A model generated the notes under the pieces. The model made no database searches. It saw only the letters and a program-made list of their open reading frames with translations, and had not been told where the DNA came from. Made by a program: the position numbers and the translations under genes. This document shows positions 36,601 through 49,149 of a stretch of 64,000 nucleotides of DNA, piece after piece (position 1 is the first letter of the stretch; the number at the start of each line of letters is the position of its first letter). The DNA is from Scolanthus callimorphus (lineage: Eukaryota; Cnidaria; Anthozoa; Actiniaria; Edwardsiidae). The DNA is taken from contig CM066913.1 of assembly GCA_033964015.1 (NCBI GenBank), positions 17,135,854 through 17,199,853 of the forward strand, in the 5' to 3' direction.

Positions 36601-36898
36601 AATTGTAAAAAATGATGGGAAAAAAAGATGAAAGAGAAAGAATGGCTAAAATAATTAAAAAAATAAAAATAAAGAAATATTCTGTGAAGAAACTGTGCCG
36701 ATACGAGAAGTATGGAAAACAGTGAGCAATAGTTTTATTTCGTGCAGCTACGCAGTGTCAGAGCGATAAAAAATTATCGAATTACCTGTAGAAATTTAAA
36801 AATAACTATGATACAAGTTTCGTACATTCAACACGCTAGAGTGGGGTTCTTACTTGACTTTTTCTTTCTTTGCATAAAGAGACTGTGTTGGCCGCCAT
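33687..36898 (-). CDS. Ser/Thr/Pro-rich nuclear protein with C-terminal coiled coil, possibly LRIF1-like
   Basis: The main exon is 33687-35841; it follows exon 35891-36075/36084 (GT/GTAAGC donor, CTGTAG acceptor, phase 2). A possible first exon, 36854-36898 (MAANTVSLCKERKSQ, donor GTAAGA), sits on a YY1-type AAAATGGCGGC start. The protein is about 780-795 residues. Its middle is low-complexity Ser/Thr/Pro/Val with a hydrophobic strand pattern (RLVLVKR, QLVYIVDT) and three 17-residue repeats of the STSTATAQVSQAV type. Near the end lies a charged coiled coil (EARIKKLKELLKKQEEAVEK) and a basic PPKKAKTSK likely nuclear signal. The coiled coil and its placement recall the C-terminus of LRIF1, a heterochromatin/nuclear-receptor partner. 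That resemblance is from memory and weak, so the family call is tentative. Exons are firm for the last two, uncertain for the first. Confidence 0.7.
34330..34500 (-). repeat. 51-bp coding tandem repeat
   Basis: Within the coiled-coil protein gene a 51-bp unit (17 residues: PPSTSTATAQVSQAVKI and variants) is repeated about three and a half times without breaking the frame. It is consistent with a disordered linker. Confidence 0.8.
36100..36129. repeat. poly-G tract
   Basis: About 24 G residues on the plus strand just upstream of the second exon of the coiled-coil protein gene. The length is likely uncertain in the assembly. Confidence 0.8.
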
Positions 36899-36910
36899 TT
36901 TGACAGCATA
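36881..36910 (-). promoter_or_regulatory. YY1-type start-site motif
   Basis: On the minus strand the sequence reads TGTCAAAATGGCGGCCAAC. AAAATGGCGGC is the YY1 consensus that often overlaps the transcription and translation start of housekeeping genes. It is followed by a short open frame and a good donor, GTAAGA, which supports it being the first exon of the downstream minus-strand gene. Confidence 0.45.
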
Positions 36911-39501
36911 GCAACATACCAAGACGGAGAAAGTATCCATTTCGATCGGCCGATTTAGGCGGAATATAGAGCAATGTTCTCGATTGAATTCTGAGACTTT
37001 GGTTTTAGATTTAAGAGATTTCCATACGTTATTCGTCTTCTAATAGACACAGGCTCTTTAACGACTTTAACGAGCTCAGAGAACGACAAGCGAGCCAATC
37101 GTCGCATAGAGGTGTCAAGGCCAAAACGAGGTTGTTAAAACAGACCTCCCGATGTATCACAATAACATCACAATAACCATACAAACAAAGCTTTCACTGG
37201 TAAAACAAAGTCAACTTGAGAAGCAATACTTTGATTTTTCTCGTTGAAGTCCCTTTCAGACGGCCCCGCATGCTGAAAGCATAGTCTAACTATGCTGAAA
37301 GTAATCGACCTTTCAATGTGTCACGCAACATTTCCGGTTATCAATAAGTAAACACTGTAGACGGTGCTTGTTGAAGCGTGAGTATAATATAAAGTCTTTC
37401 TGTTCAAAGATACAGGTTTATAAACTGGGAACGGGTTAACGAAAGAATAACAAAATCTCAAAAATCTAGGTTGTGACTCGAGGATTCGAAACAATAGAGA
37501 ATATAGAAAATCAATAACGAACAGAAACCGCTACGCAGATGTCAACAATTCAGTTTGTATTGATATGGTATTTCAGCTCTTGTGCTTTTGTTTGTAGTGC
37601 GATCTCATTGTTATGCGGTTTTCAGATATTAGCATGCGCAAAATTGCATATTATGGACTGTATGCAGTAAAATGTTTGTAGCTCGAGTGGTGTAGGGATG
37701 TATAAAATGTCGGAATTCAAATCGCACGGGGCAGGCATAAAGTAAAGATGACACTACTTTTCAAGAAAATAAATCCATCCTGAAATGCTGACTTAAGCGA
37801 CATGGAGGATACAGACCACAATCGTTTTGTAAACACGAATTCGTAATATGAACGAGTTTGATCAGCGTATTAAACAGCGACGACTAAAAATTCAGCAGAG
37901 TGACAGAGGGGTGACAGACGATAATTCTCAAACTACAATACGCTTTTACGAACTCGCCAAATATGTTTGTGAATGGATAGGTCATATATGGATTAAAATA
38001 GGACTATAATTATTCTAATGAAGAATATAAACAATCAAAGGCAAGGGTATTTGATAGTCGGCGTACTCACAGACAAAATGCAGGGAAAGTTTGCTTCGTA
38101 CAATTACAACTACAGAGTGCAGTCGAAATTCACAAAATTGGCAAATTTTAAGTTCACAAATTTTTTAGCACATCCCACCTGCTTGGGGTTTCTGGAACCA
38201 TAGGTATATCCGCCATGTTGTTTGCTCACTCACGGCGTCCTGAGCTCGATACTGTGCTGGTCATAAAAGAAGTTGATCCATTAGCAAATCAAGTGCCCCG
38301 TCTCAAATCTGAACTCGAACTTCACTAGTTCCACGACTTGTTCTGTTGCACGTTCACGACCTATCCTGTGAGTAAAACCTAAATGACAAAAACTTCCATC
38401 ACTTTCTAACACTTACTACAAACAAGACAATAGAAATCTCTCTCAAAACCAAGACCATTACCTCCACTGAACCCTGGGAATCCAAATAACTAACAGCAAG
38501 AAGCCTCCAATCACAACGCAGCCGTAATTTTGCTCTTCCTCTCAAAGCTCTCGAGTTTCCGGGTTGTTATGGTGTCTTCAGTTAGGATTTCCACTTCCGA
38601 ATAACAATGCAAGGCCACTCTCGTATCTAGTGATTAATTTGCTGATAAACAAGCCAACAATATCGAGAATTTCAAAGTAAAGTTTCCCTACTTTTGGCGG
38701 TAAACAACATGGCTAGCTTTAGTTCGAGGATCGTATGAAAAATAACTGGCCAGCGGTTTACTTCGGGTTGTTTGACTTCCGCCAATCAATAAAGTCGTAG
38801 ATGACACGTGACTGTCCTTAAAAATGAAAATGCGGCATTTATCCGAAATATATAGTAGACCCATATATTGCCTCAATGAAAATCTCTCATAGTTCATTGA
38901 TCTATTGCGGTTGCGAAATTTAATAGGAGTCCTGTGGTATTCACGCTGGAGACTGAGTGAGTTAATTAGCACAGGCCCGAGGTCGTCTAAGAACACGTAC
39001 AGGAGAGCCCGTACATATACCGGCGGCAGGTAAGCCATTCCTTTCAAGATTTCCCGAGATTCCGATTAGTTAAACCTTTCGCGAAATAATAATGTATCGA
39101 AAAGATAAGTCTGCCATCACACTCCACTGGTGAACGAGACACACATTCAGACCCCACACGGCGGATTTTTTAAACGGACATATGTTTTTTTTTCGTTTGC
39201 ATTCGCCCCTCCAGTCCACGCGTATGCGGCGTTTTCAGCCACAAATGAGAAGGTTTTTGAAAACGCTCTCCAGACCTAGATTTATATTCATCGCATGGAC
39301 TGTCGAAAGCGGAGGTTTTCAAATACGATGACGTCAAAGTAGTTAGGGTCCGTGCACATTGCTTTTCGATGAGCGCTGCGCCGCGCATCGCATCCTGCCG
39401 CATTCCCGATAGGCGAAGTCTTGCGTATTCGTATCGTTTTAAATACGGTCCGTCGTGTCGGACATGGATCTTTTTAAAATACGCAGAGAGCAAAATCTCC
39501 G

Positions 39502-39779
39502 CATATCAAGATAGTTCCAGTTGAAATGTGTCGTTTTCTAAAATTACCTTATATGGAAGTTTCTACTTACCATATTTGGAGTTACAGAAGTTTTCCTTGC
39601 TTATTTCGTACCCTAAATTGCCAAAAAGTTCGACAAAACTTGCAGATTTTGGAGAGAAACGCTATTCCTGTTGGCGGCCATCTTTACTTTGGTCCCCAGG
39701 AGCCCGGAAATAGCTACACAGGTAGCCCGCGTCACGCACGGGTAAGCATTGACAAAAACGACACATTTATATTGACATG
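39502..39779. mobile_element. TATCAAGA-end MITE, diverged copy
   Basis: Left end CATATCAAGA, then TGTCGTTTT nearby; right end AAAACGACACATTTATATTG followed by ACATG. Size (278 bp) and internal order (CAAAACTTGCAGAT, GGCGGCCATCTTTA, GCCCGCG) match the copies at 51,111 and 62,429. Confidence 0.55.
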
Positions 39780-40540
39780 TTTTCGAAAAATCCGGCGACA
39801 CGTGTAGCATGTGTAGACGGGGCCTCGGGTGCTTCGATAGGCCTTGAAAATCCGCAATATAGGGGTCACTCGGTGCCCACTACTTATTTTGGCAAGCCTG
39901 GAACCCTTATCAAAAGTGCTGTTGTTTTGACCTTTCCGCGTATGTGATTATCCGCTCAGTGCAAAGCATTCAAAACATCTCTTCTATAAACGGGATTTTT
40001 CCCGCGGCCCCGTACCACCGACCGTATTATAACCGACCTTGTTCGAGTGCAAGAATATCATATCTTCTCGGACCCCTCCTCTGCAAGATCCACATAACGG
40101 AAGATGTTATCATGCAAACACCGATTTCCATCGGGCAAACACTGAGATTTACTATCCATTATCAAAGTTCCTCATTAGATAGAGCCTTGACTGTGGAAAG
40201 TGCCTCGACAAGTTGTGCTGCGCCGCAACCGTGACCGGTTGATCTCATATTGGCTCTCTTATTTCTAAGGACTGTAATTTTCTGCCGCGACAATGCAATC
40301 TGATTGGTTACCGTGATTGGTCTTGCCACGAGGCGGAGAAGGCGAGGTTCCGTATCTAAACAGAAGGCCAGGTTCCGTGCAATGCCGCGCGGCACATTCG
40401 CAGTCATAGCGGAGCTCCATAGCTACAAACAGGAGATAACAACACAAAAGTGTTATTCTGTCATGGACTTCCGGTTTTCGTGGTTCCGGCCCGTCATCGC
40501 ACAGGCAACCCATGACCAGTTTTTTAGCGGAGCTAAATAA

Positions 40541-40930
40541 AATGTTAATATCTTGGGAAGGAATGAACCTCAGACAACCAAACTTGGAAAAACAAAACTT
40601 GAAACTTGAAAACTTGAACCTTGGGTGAACTTGCCTATGTGGCAAGAATGCAACTGCATGGTCACGTGGTATGACGTCATCAATGACGTCATCAAACGAG
40701 AAAAGGTTTATATCTTTGAAAGGGATGAACCCTAGACAACCAAACTTGGGTGAAGTTGTCTAAGTGGCAAGGGGGTGCAACAGCATGGTCACGTGGTATG
40801 ATGTCATCGATGACACCAGAAAAGGTATATATATTTTGGAAGGAATGAGCGTCAGAGAACCAATAATAGGATGAAATTATTTAAGTGGCGTGTGCAAGTG
40901 GGGTGCAAGTGCTTAGTCACGTGGTATGGC
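40541..40930. repeat. Tandem repeat of about 125 bp, three units
   Basis: The motif ATGGTCACGTGGTATGACGT recurs near 40,657 and 40,784, with a partial GTCACGTGGTATGG at 40,915. Each is preceded by GGAATGAACCTCAGACAACC-type sequence. The first unit carries an extra insert. E-box-like CACGTG is present in every unit. Confidence 0.65.
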
Positions 40931-41623
40931 GGTGACAGGCTATGTACAAATGGCAACCTTTTCGTCTCATTAACACAGGAAAAATATGCAACCGGGAGCT
41001 CCGCTTTTAGCCAGTGGCTAAATATTACAAAATCTCCTCTATTTGACGGCACGTAAAAATAATTAGCATATTGGTAGCCGGTCAAGCAATGGAGATCTTG
41101 GGAAAGCATTACACATGTAATTTTGAATATAAACAAGGCAAGATCGAAGAGGCCACAATTAATACTTTATATTGAGTAACAAATGTTATATATTATAAAT
41201 ATTTCGAATCTCCACAGGCAAGAGACAATCTTTATTATTGTTTTGCCCTTCACATGTGTCAGGTGTGTGCTGGCTTTAATTATATTTTCTTTAGCAGTAA
41301 ATATTGACGGATGCCTCATCCCAGGCTCAGCGCCAGCGCTTGGTCTGTAGTAATATCTTGGAATTCGCGAGTATCATATTTGCCTCCATTGTACCCCTTA
41401 CTGTTCTCAACAGGTTGGACTTCAATAGATTCTGTGTTAACCCGGGGAGAACTCCCATACCGGTCGGGCGGGGTGCTCGTCGTATCTTTTGGGGGTTAAA
41501 ATCGTGGCCTGTGCGGTATCGTTTAGGGTGCCAAATGAAGCAACTTTGCCCTTCAATTTAAGGAAAGAGCGCTTTGAATAGCTGTTCGTGGCAATCCAAT
41601 ATGAATAGACCAATTTCGATTTT

Positions 41624-41937
41624 ACAAATAGATCTCGTTTTTCGTGCGTGTGCACTGTAATAGATACACAGATGACGTCACAGAATGTCATGAACAAAAA
41701 AGTGGTATCTACTTTTCGCTGAATGCCATAAAGTCGTCTTCTAATAGAACGAGGCATAATCAAACAAAAGGACCATTCATATTCAAATAAGGCGGCTATT
41801 GTGACATTCAGCGATGAAGCATATACCAAAAAAGTACGCAACGAGACGCAGTCGAGTTGCGTGACTTCTGTTCATGACATTCTGTGACGTTTATTGTGTA
41901 TTGCAGTAGATACGCACAAAAAACGAGATCTATTTGT
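41624..41937. mobile_element. Foldback element
   Basis: ACAAATAGATCTCGTTTTTC at the left faces its reverse complement at the right. The pair GTCACAGAATGTCATGAACA near 41,676 and TGTTCATGACATTCTGTGAC near 41,869 extends the arms. It seems nested in a larger repeat with related ends (GTGCTCGTCGTATC near 41,468 and CGACGAGCAAC near 42,280). Confidence 0.6.
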
Positions 41938-42696
41938 TTTATACAACAACAAACAGGGATTTTTGTCAACCGTGTATCTGTACTCTTATAGCAACATGGC
42001 TCTCGACCAATCAGAGCGCGCGATTTACTAGTGTTGTTGTATAAATATCAATATTCCTACTTGAGTCCGAGGCTCAGGGGAATAAATCAAAAGAAACCGC
42101 GTCGGCATCGAAAAATGAATAATAAATAGATTTTCTTTTAATACCTTTGACATTCGTATTCATGTTGGAATTTTAATATATCGAAAGTGGTCTGTTTGCT
42201 AATGGGGGTTAATTGGGGAACTTTTAGGGGTTTTGGACGGCGATTGTGGTATCCTGTAGGGGTCTAAATCGTTTTTTTCGACGAGCAACCCTTGGAAGTC
42301 TATGGAAAGAATACATTTGTTCCTACAATGTTCTTTTTTCCAACTTCGCAATGATGAGGCAGTTATATTCGTGTTTTCTCCATAGCAAAGTGTTTGCTTT
42401 TCCTTCCATCACTTTACAATGATTTTCTTAGCCCGCGGCGTGCCCAGCCGCTGTACTTCTTCTGTGTTACCGTCCAGCTGACCAGACCCGTGAGTCGGGC
42501 AACATTGTTTCTCTCAGTTATGAGTCCAACAACCGATCGTCGCTGCTAACAAAATAATGCGTCTGTAAATCCAGCGCTGTCATTGAGCACATAGCATTAT
42601 ATAAGCTCTTCAGCACAGTCCCATTTCTCTTTCTTCACGGTTATATGCATGAGCACAGCTTATCATCACAGTAATGTATTCCATGCCTACATGAAC

Positions 42697-45600
42697 TTAC
42701 ATAATATCATTTTCACCCAGAACTGGTATATCTTCTAGATAAGTGTACCAGTACGCGATATTATAAACTATAAAAGCTAAAGGGAATAACACCCTGGAAA
42801 CTTGGTCCACGCGATAGCCCGCGCATTTGCCTTTCTTCTCGCCTTCTTCCCAGCATGCCTTAGTAAGCACGTGATTCCCTTGAACAGGGTCTTCTGGTTG
42901 GAGAAGTGTGACGTCATTGGTATTGAGACTGTTGAGTTCGTGCGCATTAGAGGTGGGAGTTGTTATTGTAGGTTGGTGGGTCTCTTGCGCATGGCCGAAG
43001 GTGTGAAGATCGCTGCCACTCTTTCAGACACGGAGCTAGGTTTCTGCGATCACAACACATAACGGTGATAGTGAGCTTTTGTCAGACTTCAAATTATGGT
43101 TCTATCAATAGATCTTCCACGCTAATAATCTATATGGCATAGAAAATAATTGATCTCGCAACCTACCATAGGGAGTCATCGTAATAGAATTCTATAATAA
43201 TGATTATGTAGACGATGGAGAACGATAATGATTTTGCTGATGATGACAAAGAGGACGATGATGATAATGATACATGAATGATGACTACGATGATAATGTA
43301 GTGGCATTGACGACAGTAATAACCTCTGCGGTGACGAAAGCCTCCGACTGCCAATAGACGATAATATTGAGGATTTTCAAAGAGGACGACTATTGATTTA
43401 GCAATACTCACTTTACATTATACCTACCTTCTTTTTCTTTTGTTCCGAGTCCTCCTTGGGCGTCAGTAAAAACACTATCATACTCTCTATCAGAGTGAGG
43501 AAGACAAACGCAAACGAGATCATGAGGTACCAATCCAAGGCCTTGGGGTAGCTGACCTTCGGCATGGATGCATTCACAGCGCCCAGCAAGAACATAATAG
43601 TAAGTATCGTAGTGATACCTAGCGCCATACGGTCTCCCATGTCCTTCACGTCCATCCAGAATATGATCCAGCTGAGCACGACGATGAGAATGTCTGGGCA
43701 GTAAGCTTGGATGATGTAGTAGCCCACGCGGCGCGTCATCTTGAATACTACTTTAACAGTCGTGTAGTTTCCTAGAAGGACAAACGTCGTCGACTTCAGG
43801 CTCATTTACATGACAGGGATAGTTTGGCACGGCTCGGATATAAAGAGGAACGGGTACCAAATTTAATGGCACGGCTCGGGTATACTTGCACTGTGCAAAT
43901 GACTTTGCCGTTCTACATTTTGTTATAGCCGGACCGAAATTTCATCCGAGCCGGAACTACGTGGCGAGGCACCCTAGAACCACTTTTATCCGAGCCGTGC
44001 CCAAAATTTCTGTCGTATAAATGGGGCTATGCCAATAATATAACAGCAAAGCAGTGAACTCGATCCGTTAAAATCTCATGGAATTTCGATCCATCCTTTT
44101 GTTTAAAGCTGATTTAATGATATGTAGTCATAAAACAATAAACTAATGATGTCTCACCGTATTAAATCAACACAACAAACCAATCATAACATTGTCACAC
44201 ACATGGTGTTTAATGTAACTATTACATCAAGTTTTATAGTAGCCCAGTTTGCAAAAACGTGGTTCTTTGCTCTCTACTAGAGGCATCGGCTGGCAATTCA
44301 CATTACCCGATGGCCATGAAATCTTGGGAGGAGGCTGGGAGTAGTGGCGCGTGATAGTACACCATGGACGAAAAGTATAAAAAGGCCTCATGCGCAACTG
44401 AGCGCGAAGAAGGTAGATAAGGTAAGGTAATGACCATGTCCCGCTATTCTGCTCGATAAACTACCTAACCTAATCGGAGCACGTGCGCGCGTTTAGTGTA
44501 ATGTGGGCAATCATACAATGCTATACAAAGGTATCCTACTGATAAGCCATCCGCCACAAAAGTCCGCTGATGAGGGACTCGTTGCTGCGGTATGCAAAAC
44601 CCTCTCTGTTCACAACACACTAGGATATGATGCGCTCATTTTACCATCTTTTATGCTGCGCGCGTTTGAGGTCCTTAGATGAACGCCATATTACGCGCAT
44701 TTGTGCAAGCGGACTTGAATAAATCTTGTGCTTATAGGGATACAGAGGTTTAGGCTTTCAATACTATTTTTGTACCTTCTTGGTATATCCCAGTATCTGT
44801 CACCAGTTGATACCCGGCTAATCGAAATTGCGCAAGATCACTTCTCTGAACGCGGCTCAGCTTGTCGAGATTTTTCCATCCAAACACAATATCCGTGTCA
44901 CTGAACGCATCTGCGACCAGAAAAGAAAGGTAGCTTCACTCAATGTCCTTCTCCGGTCAGTTTCTGGTCCTTGCCCCGTTGGCGCAGAAATCCAGATGAT
45001 CACGCATGAGCTAGAGTGGTTTTGTCGACTAAGCTCTGGTATTTTATCGTCTCATGGATGGGGATGTTGTTCGCGACCAACAGCGTGCAAAACGCACAGC
45101 ACGACAGGAAGTGGACAGGAGAAAAGATCAGAGAAAAAAATAAATGCTTTTGCAAAGCCCTTGCTTGCAGCTCCTTGCTTTCTTTCCAACACCTCAAGTG
45201 TCGGAATCAGTCGGAAATTGTTTAGTCTCAAAACAAAGTTTAGTGAACAACGTTTGGCTTTTGTGCACTATGCTGCATGTTCCGTGACAACCTTTTAGGG
45301 AACGGCGGACACATGCTCGAGGATGCCGCGGCTCGCGGGCGCTCGCGACTGGGAGAAATAGCGTTCGATCCTCAAGCATGGCTATTTCCATACATGGGTA
45401 AATATATTGCTCATATGTATTAATGCAGCGTTTTATACAAAAGGAACCAAAAGACTTACAGCTCCCGAACTTTAGGTAGCAATGTTGCGTATCCAACGGG
45501 AAATCATGTAGGTCCATTTCACAGGATGCGACGATGGTGACCCTGAAAAACATGTGCGCGCATCATTATGACAGGCAGAAGTCCAAGTGCACACATTGAA

Positions 45601-48519
45601 AACCAGCAGAGGAAGTTTCACTATGAGACCGTCGTTTATCAAAACCCAAGCAAGTAGACATTCTTTCCTCTGCGTCCATTGTCTCATTTAATGATTAGAA
45701 GTGTGGCGAAATAGTCAATGGAAGATGGCGAGATCCATAACTTACCCCTTCTCTCACAGGGCTTGAAAAAGCACAATCGCAAATCTATATACGTAGGACT
45801 GATCCATATACGTAGAGTCCATCAAAAATCGGCTGTGCTCAAGTCGCGCAAATATCATATTGCAATGCTCGCTTGCTCGCTCCGTAGTACTATTGTTGCT
45901 TCAGAAGTGCTTCAGGTGACCGAAACGTTTGTAAAGGAGGTTTTCTCTTGCTTGCTCACATTTACTATAAACTCAAAATGCTCGCTCTCCACATAAGAAC
46001 CCAGTGCTTGTAATTAACTCACAAAGCACCATAAAGGTGACCGTATAAGTCAGCCGATGAACTAAAATATGAACATGGTTGATGCCCTATATTCACTAAC
46101 CCCCGACTGTAGAAGATGTTTCCCTGAGTGTCGATACTGAGTCTACTATTGACATCCTTATCTTCCAGCATCATGTTTGACTGGCGCGCGTTATAGCAGT
46201 ATGGATCTGGCTTCCACGCGTTACTCGCCGCGGATCCCGTCAGAGTGATGGTCAGGTTTAGTTTGTCTGCAAGTCTCTTATCCACCCAGTACTGATGGAA
46301 ATACAAATGGACTGGGTATTCCTGAAGAGCAAAATAATTGGATTGAGTATGGCGTCACAAGCAGTGAAGAACAACGTGTGTGACTCTACGCTGTTCATAA
46401 CACTGTTGATACCCAGAATGTTGAGGAGAGCACCGTGACTTGGTGAGAAATGGCACAACAGTTTAGGTAGATGTATGTATTGGAAAGATGAGGGATGAGA
46501 TGAAACAATAATTTCTGACCAGGTCGTTTTCTTGCTGCTGACTAAGGATTGAGAAAGTAATGATTTTTCACTAACCATGTTGGCTTCTTGAATGTTTCCG
46601 AATGCTTCTACAATGGCATCCGTGTAGACCTTAACCGGAGGGCCTAGAAAATATGGAAAAGCACCATTTACCGAATAAGAAAAATTACCTCAGTCACATC
46701 ATTTTCACGCTCTGCTGTGCATATGGCCTTTCTCATTTTTCGAACAAGAGTGTTTGACCAGGACTAGGAGCCCACCAACAGGAGTCTCCATCAATTCCAG
46801 GTCTAGCCATATGCACAGGAGTAGAGGATAGACTGTGGATCTTGAATTTTTCGCGAAGATTTGTGTTGAGATCATGAGAATGTAGGATTCAGCGCTTGCA
46901 GTACGACTGATGGCGGCGCTGATTTCAAACATCTTTCTTTTGAGAGTGGTATAATTTGTAACCATGACAAACTAATTTTTGCGAAAAATACAAAATCTAC
47001 AATCCAGAAATAGATTCAACTACTCCTGTGGCTTCTCCATCACTTGGAGACTCCTGTTGATGAGTCCTTACACTTTGTACGTCAATCACTTGGTGATGGT
47101 GGATCCTGTTGATGGGCTCCCTGTGCTTCGTACGCCATCACTTGGTGATGGAGGCTCCTGTTGATGGGCACCCTGTGCTTCGCACGCCACCACTTGGTGA
47201 TGGAGGCGCCTGTTGATGAGCTCCCTGTGCTTCGCACGCCACCACTTGGTGATGGAGGCTCCTGTTGATGGGCACCCTGTGCTTCGGACGCCCACCACTT
47301 GTTGATCAAGGCCCCAGTTGATGGGCTCCCTGTGCTTCGTACGCCATCACTTGGTGATGGAGGCTCCTGTTGATGGGCTCCCTGTGCTTCGTACGCCCAC
47401 CACTTGGTGATAGCGGCTCCTGTTGATCGGCACCCTGTGCTTCGGACGCCAACGACTTGTATGGAGGCTCCTTTTGATGGGCTTCTGAGTCGACGTATTT
47501 TTGTCTTATGAACCTGGTTTTCTGATTGACTGATGGTCATTCGGGCTACCTTACCTCCCCAATCAGGTCGCGCTTCCTTATCGTATCCTGTGAATAGCGT
47601 CTGTAGTACTGTCAACTCTGAGGTACAGACTGATAGGCTGAAAGTTCGTACAATGAGAACATTTTAAACATCACCAAGAAATATAGTACTGTGGGGAAAG
47701 ATAGGGAAGGGAAGGGGGTGCCATGACGGGAGTTTATATCCACCTGCTCTAGTCAACTAAAGAGTGCAAACCTCATGCGGAAGGGTGCAAAACTCAGTCG
47801 GATGGGTGCAAAATTTAGGCGGAAGGGTGCAAAATTGAGGTAGAAGGGCGAAAAAATTTTGTTCGTCACATTCTTTGGAAGCCGGCTGACTCGATACATC
47901 GGCAAAAATTAATAACAAAACCGTTGAACCGTTTAAGTTGAATTTTGAGGCACATATGGAAACACCTGACAAAATACTATAGCTCAAAATAATCAAAGAA
48001 AGGTCATTTAAGCCTCGTAATTACAAAACTATCTCATATCTCGGTAGTTAAAGTTGTTGACATGAGCCTAATTCATAGCTATATCTTTATAATTATATTA
48101 TTCAAAAAGTGCATATCAAGACAACTAATTCTTGCATGATAAAATTGGGCAATAATCTCGGTTGTCTCTATTTATAAGGCATCTTCGTTGTCTTTGCTAC
48201 TGTTGTTAGAAGATACTGTCCACCCTTTTCTGTAAATCAGGGACCGCTCCCTAAGAATCCACAAAGGAGTCCATATCAAGCCCACTTCATTTAATCAAAG
48301 TTTTCTAATTAAAAAAGCCACATTTTTAATTGAATGATCTATGTCAGATTTCCACAAGATAATATACTTTCAATTTGATCAATGAGCTTTAATTGGATAA
48401 AAATCTTATTGAAAGAGCGCTTATGATGTCTTATGAGTCATCGCTCACCTGGGAAAGCACAACAGCAACAGCCACACGGCGGCCATGTATCTCAATAAGG
48501 CCCCCCTGGTACTCAACAT
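42697..48519 (-). CDS. Cys-loop ligand-gated ion channel subunit A (GABA/glycine-receptor-like)
   Basis: Eight exons: 48449-48519 (signal peptide, AVWLLLLCF), 47555-47637 (LFTGYDKEARPDWGG), 46576-46643, 46101-46321 (loop A WKPDPYC), 45460-45542 (Cys-loop, C-13-C: CEMDLHDFPLDTQHC), 44776-44910, 43428-43771 (M1-M3) and 42697-43020 (M3-M4 loop, M4 with RVLFPLAFIVYN, stop). All phases match, giving about 442 residues, normal for the family. The N-terminal QYWVDKRL and the M2-M3 PKVSYPKALDWYL are of glycine/GABA-A type. M2 begins MGDRMALGITTILT, with Asp at the -1' position where anion channels have PAR. It forms one subunit of a pentamer in the plasma membrane. Ligand unknown. The acceptor of the last exon is the weakest junction. 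A tandem paralogue lies at 57.6-63.4 kb. Confidence 0.88.
43180..43310. repeat. Imperfect GAT/GAC-rich microsatellite
   Basis: Runs of GATGATGA, GACGATGATGATAATGAT and similar in the last intron of channel subunit A. Confidence 0.7.
43826..44002. mobile_element. MITE with GGCACGGCTCGGATA ends
   Basis: About 177 bp. The right end TATCCGAGCCGTGCC is the exact complement of the left. Extra copies of GGCACGGCTCGG lie inside. It sits in intron 6 of channel subunit A, about 55 bp upstream of exon 7. Confidence 0.7.
47085..47490. repeat. 52-53-bp minisatellite in intron 2 of channel subunit A
   Basis: Units with CACTTGGTGATGGAGGCTCC, TGTTGATGGGCTCCCTGTGC and TTCGTACGCC recur at 47,087, 47,139, 47,191, 47,243, 47,296 and onward, about eight copies. 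The array stays open in the exon-2 frame, so a long false frame runs through it. The GTAAGG donor at 47,549-47,554 ends the true exon before the array. Confidence 0.9.
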
Positions 48520-48869
48520 TCTCGGTCTGTAAGTCTCCTCCCTGCTGTACTGGGTTCTGTTGAGTTCAAATGAGATTGTTTTATGACACCATCCATTTGT
48601 TTCTCTGCTGTTCTATGCATGCGGAATTTGCTTAATTTATGTCCATGGTCGTATAAGAGCTTGCCAGTTGGATTCAGTGACGGGCATTTCATCCCATCCT
48701 TGCCATTTTCCAAAAAAGCCACGAGGCCTCGAGTTAGATGATCAGAATCGTTCCGATCAATTACGAAAATGAAATATTTGTTGTCGCTCCTCACTTAAGT
48801 CAAGAGAAAGACCTAGCTGTGCGCGTTTGTTCAAATGTATGCCCTGGTTTTTCAATTAACTTTGGCTGC

Positions 48870-49044
48870 GTGAAACCATGTATCACGAACCATGCATCAC
48901 AAAGAAGTCACTCAAATATTCGAATTTGACAAACCAAACTACGATAACACTCAGTTTGACATGAACTGTGAACTGCTGGGATTTCAGACAAGAATTGAAT
49001 TATCATTGCGAACTATGAAGCATGGTTCATGATACATGGCTTCA
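48870..49044. mobile_element. Hairpin element
   Basis: GAAACCATGTATCACGAACC, then ATGC, on the left faces the near reverse complement CATGGTTCATGATACATGGC on the right. It lies upstream of channel subunit A. Confidence 0.55.
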
Positions 49045-49149
49045 TTGGCAACGTTATGATTAGTTGAAACAGGTATATAAAGGACCATAACATTGACAGG
49101 CCTCAACCTCCTCGTGCCCAGGCACCTATCATTGAGATCTAGGGGTAGC

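Larger units (their letters stand above)
37150..42690. other. Intergenic, repeat-rich, no gene supported
   Basis: Contains a TATCAAGA-type MITE at 39,502-39,779, diverged inverted-repeat fragments around 39,170-39,840, a short tandem array at 40,541-40,930 and nested foldbacks at 41,460-42,300. The minus frame at 38,688-39,047 (119 residues) has no motif I recognise. Confidence 0.45.

Noticed and set aside
38688..39047. 119-residue minus-strand frame
   Set aside because: No recognisable motif and no splice partners found, in a repeat-rich interval; too little to call a gene.
39170..39493. 107-residue minus-strand frame rich in Arg and Lys
   Set aside because: It overlaps diverged inverted-repeat sequence and ends at a poly-A/T stretch. 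Probably a transposon remnant.
40541..40930. Regularly spaced repeat considered as a CRISPR array
   Set aside because: Units are long and tandem with no unique spacers of uniform size, and the setting is an animal genome.
44828..45298. 156-residue plus-strand frame across the channel A exons
   Set aside because: It lies on the opposite strand to well supported exons 5 and 6 of the Cys-loop channel and has no motif.
47082..47615. 177-codon minus-strand frame containing a channel-like start and a repetitive tail
   Set aside because: Only the first part is channel exon 2. A GTAAGG donor ends the exon, and the rest is the translated intron minisatellite.
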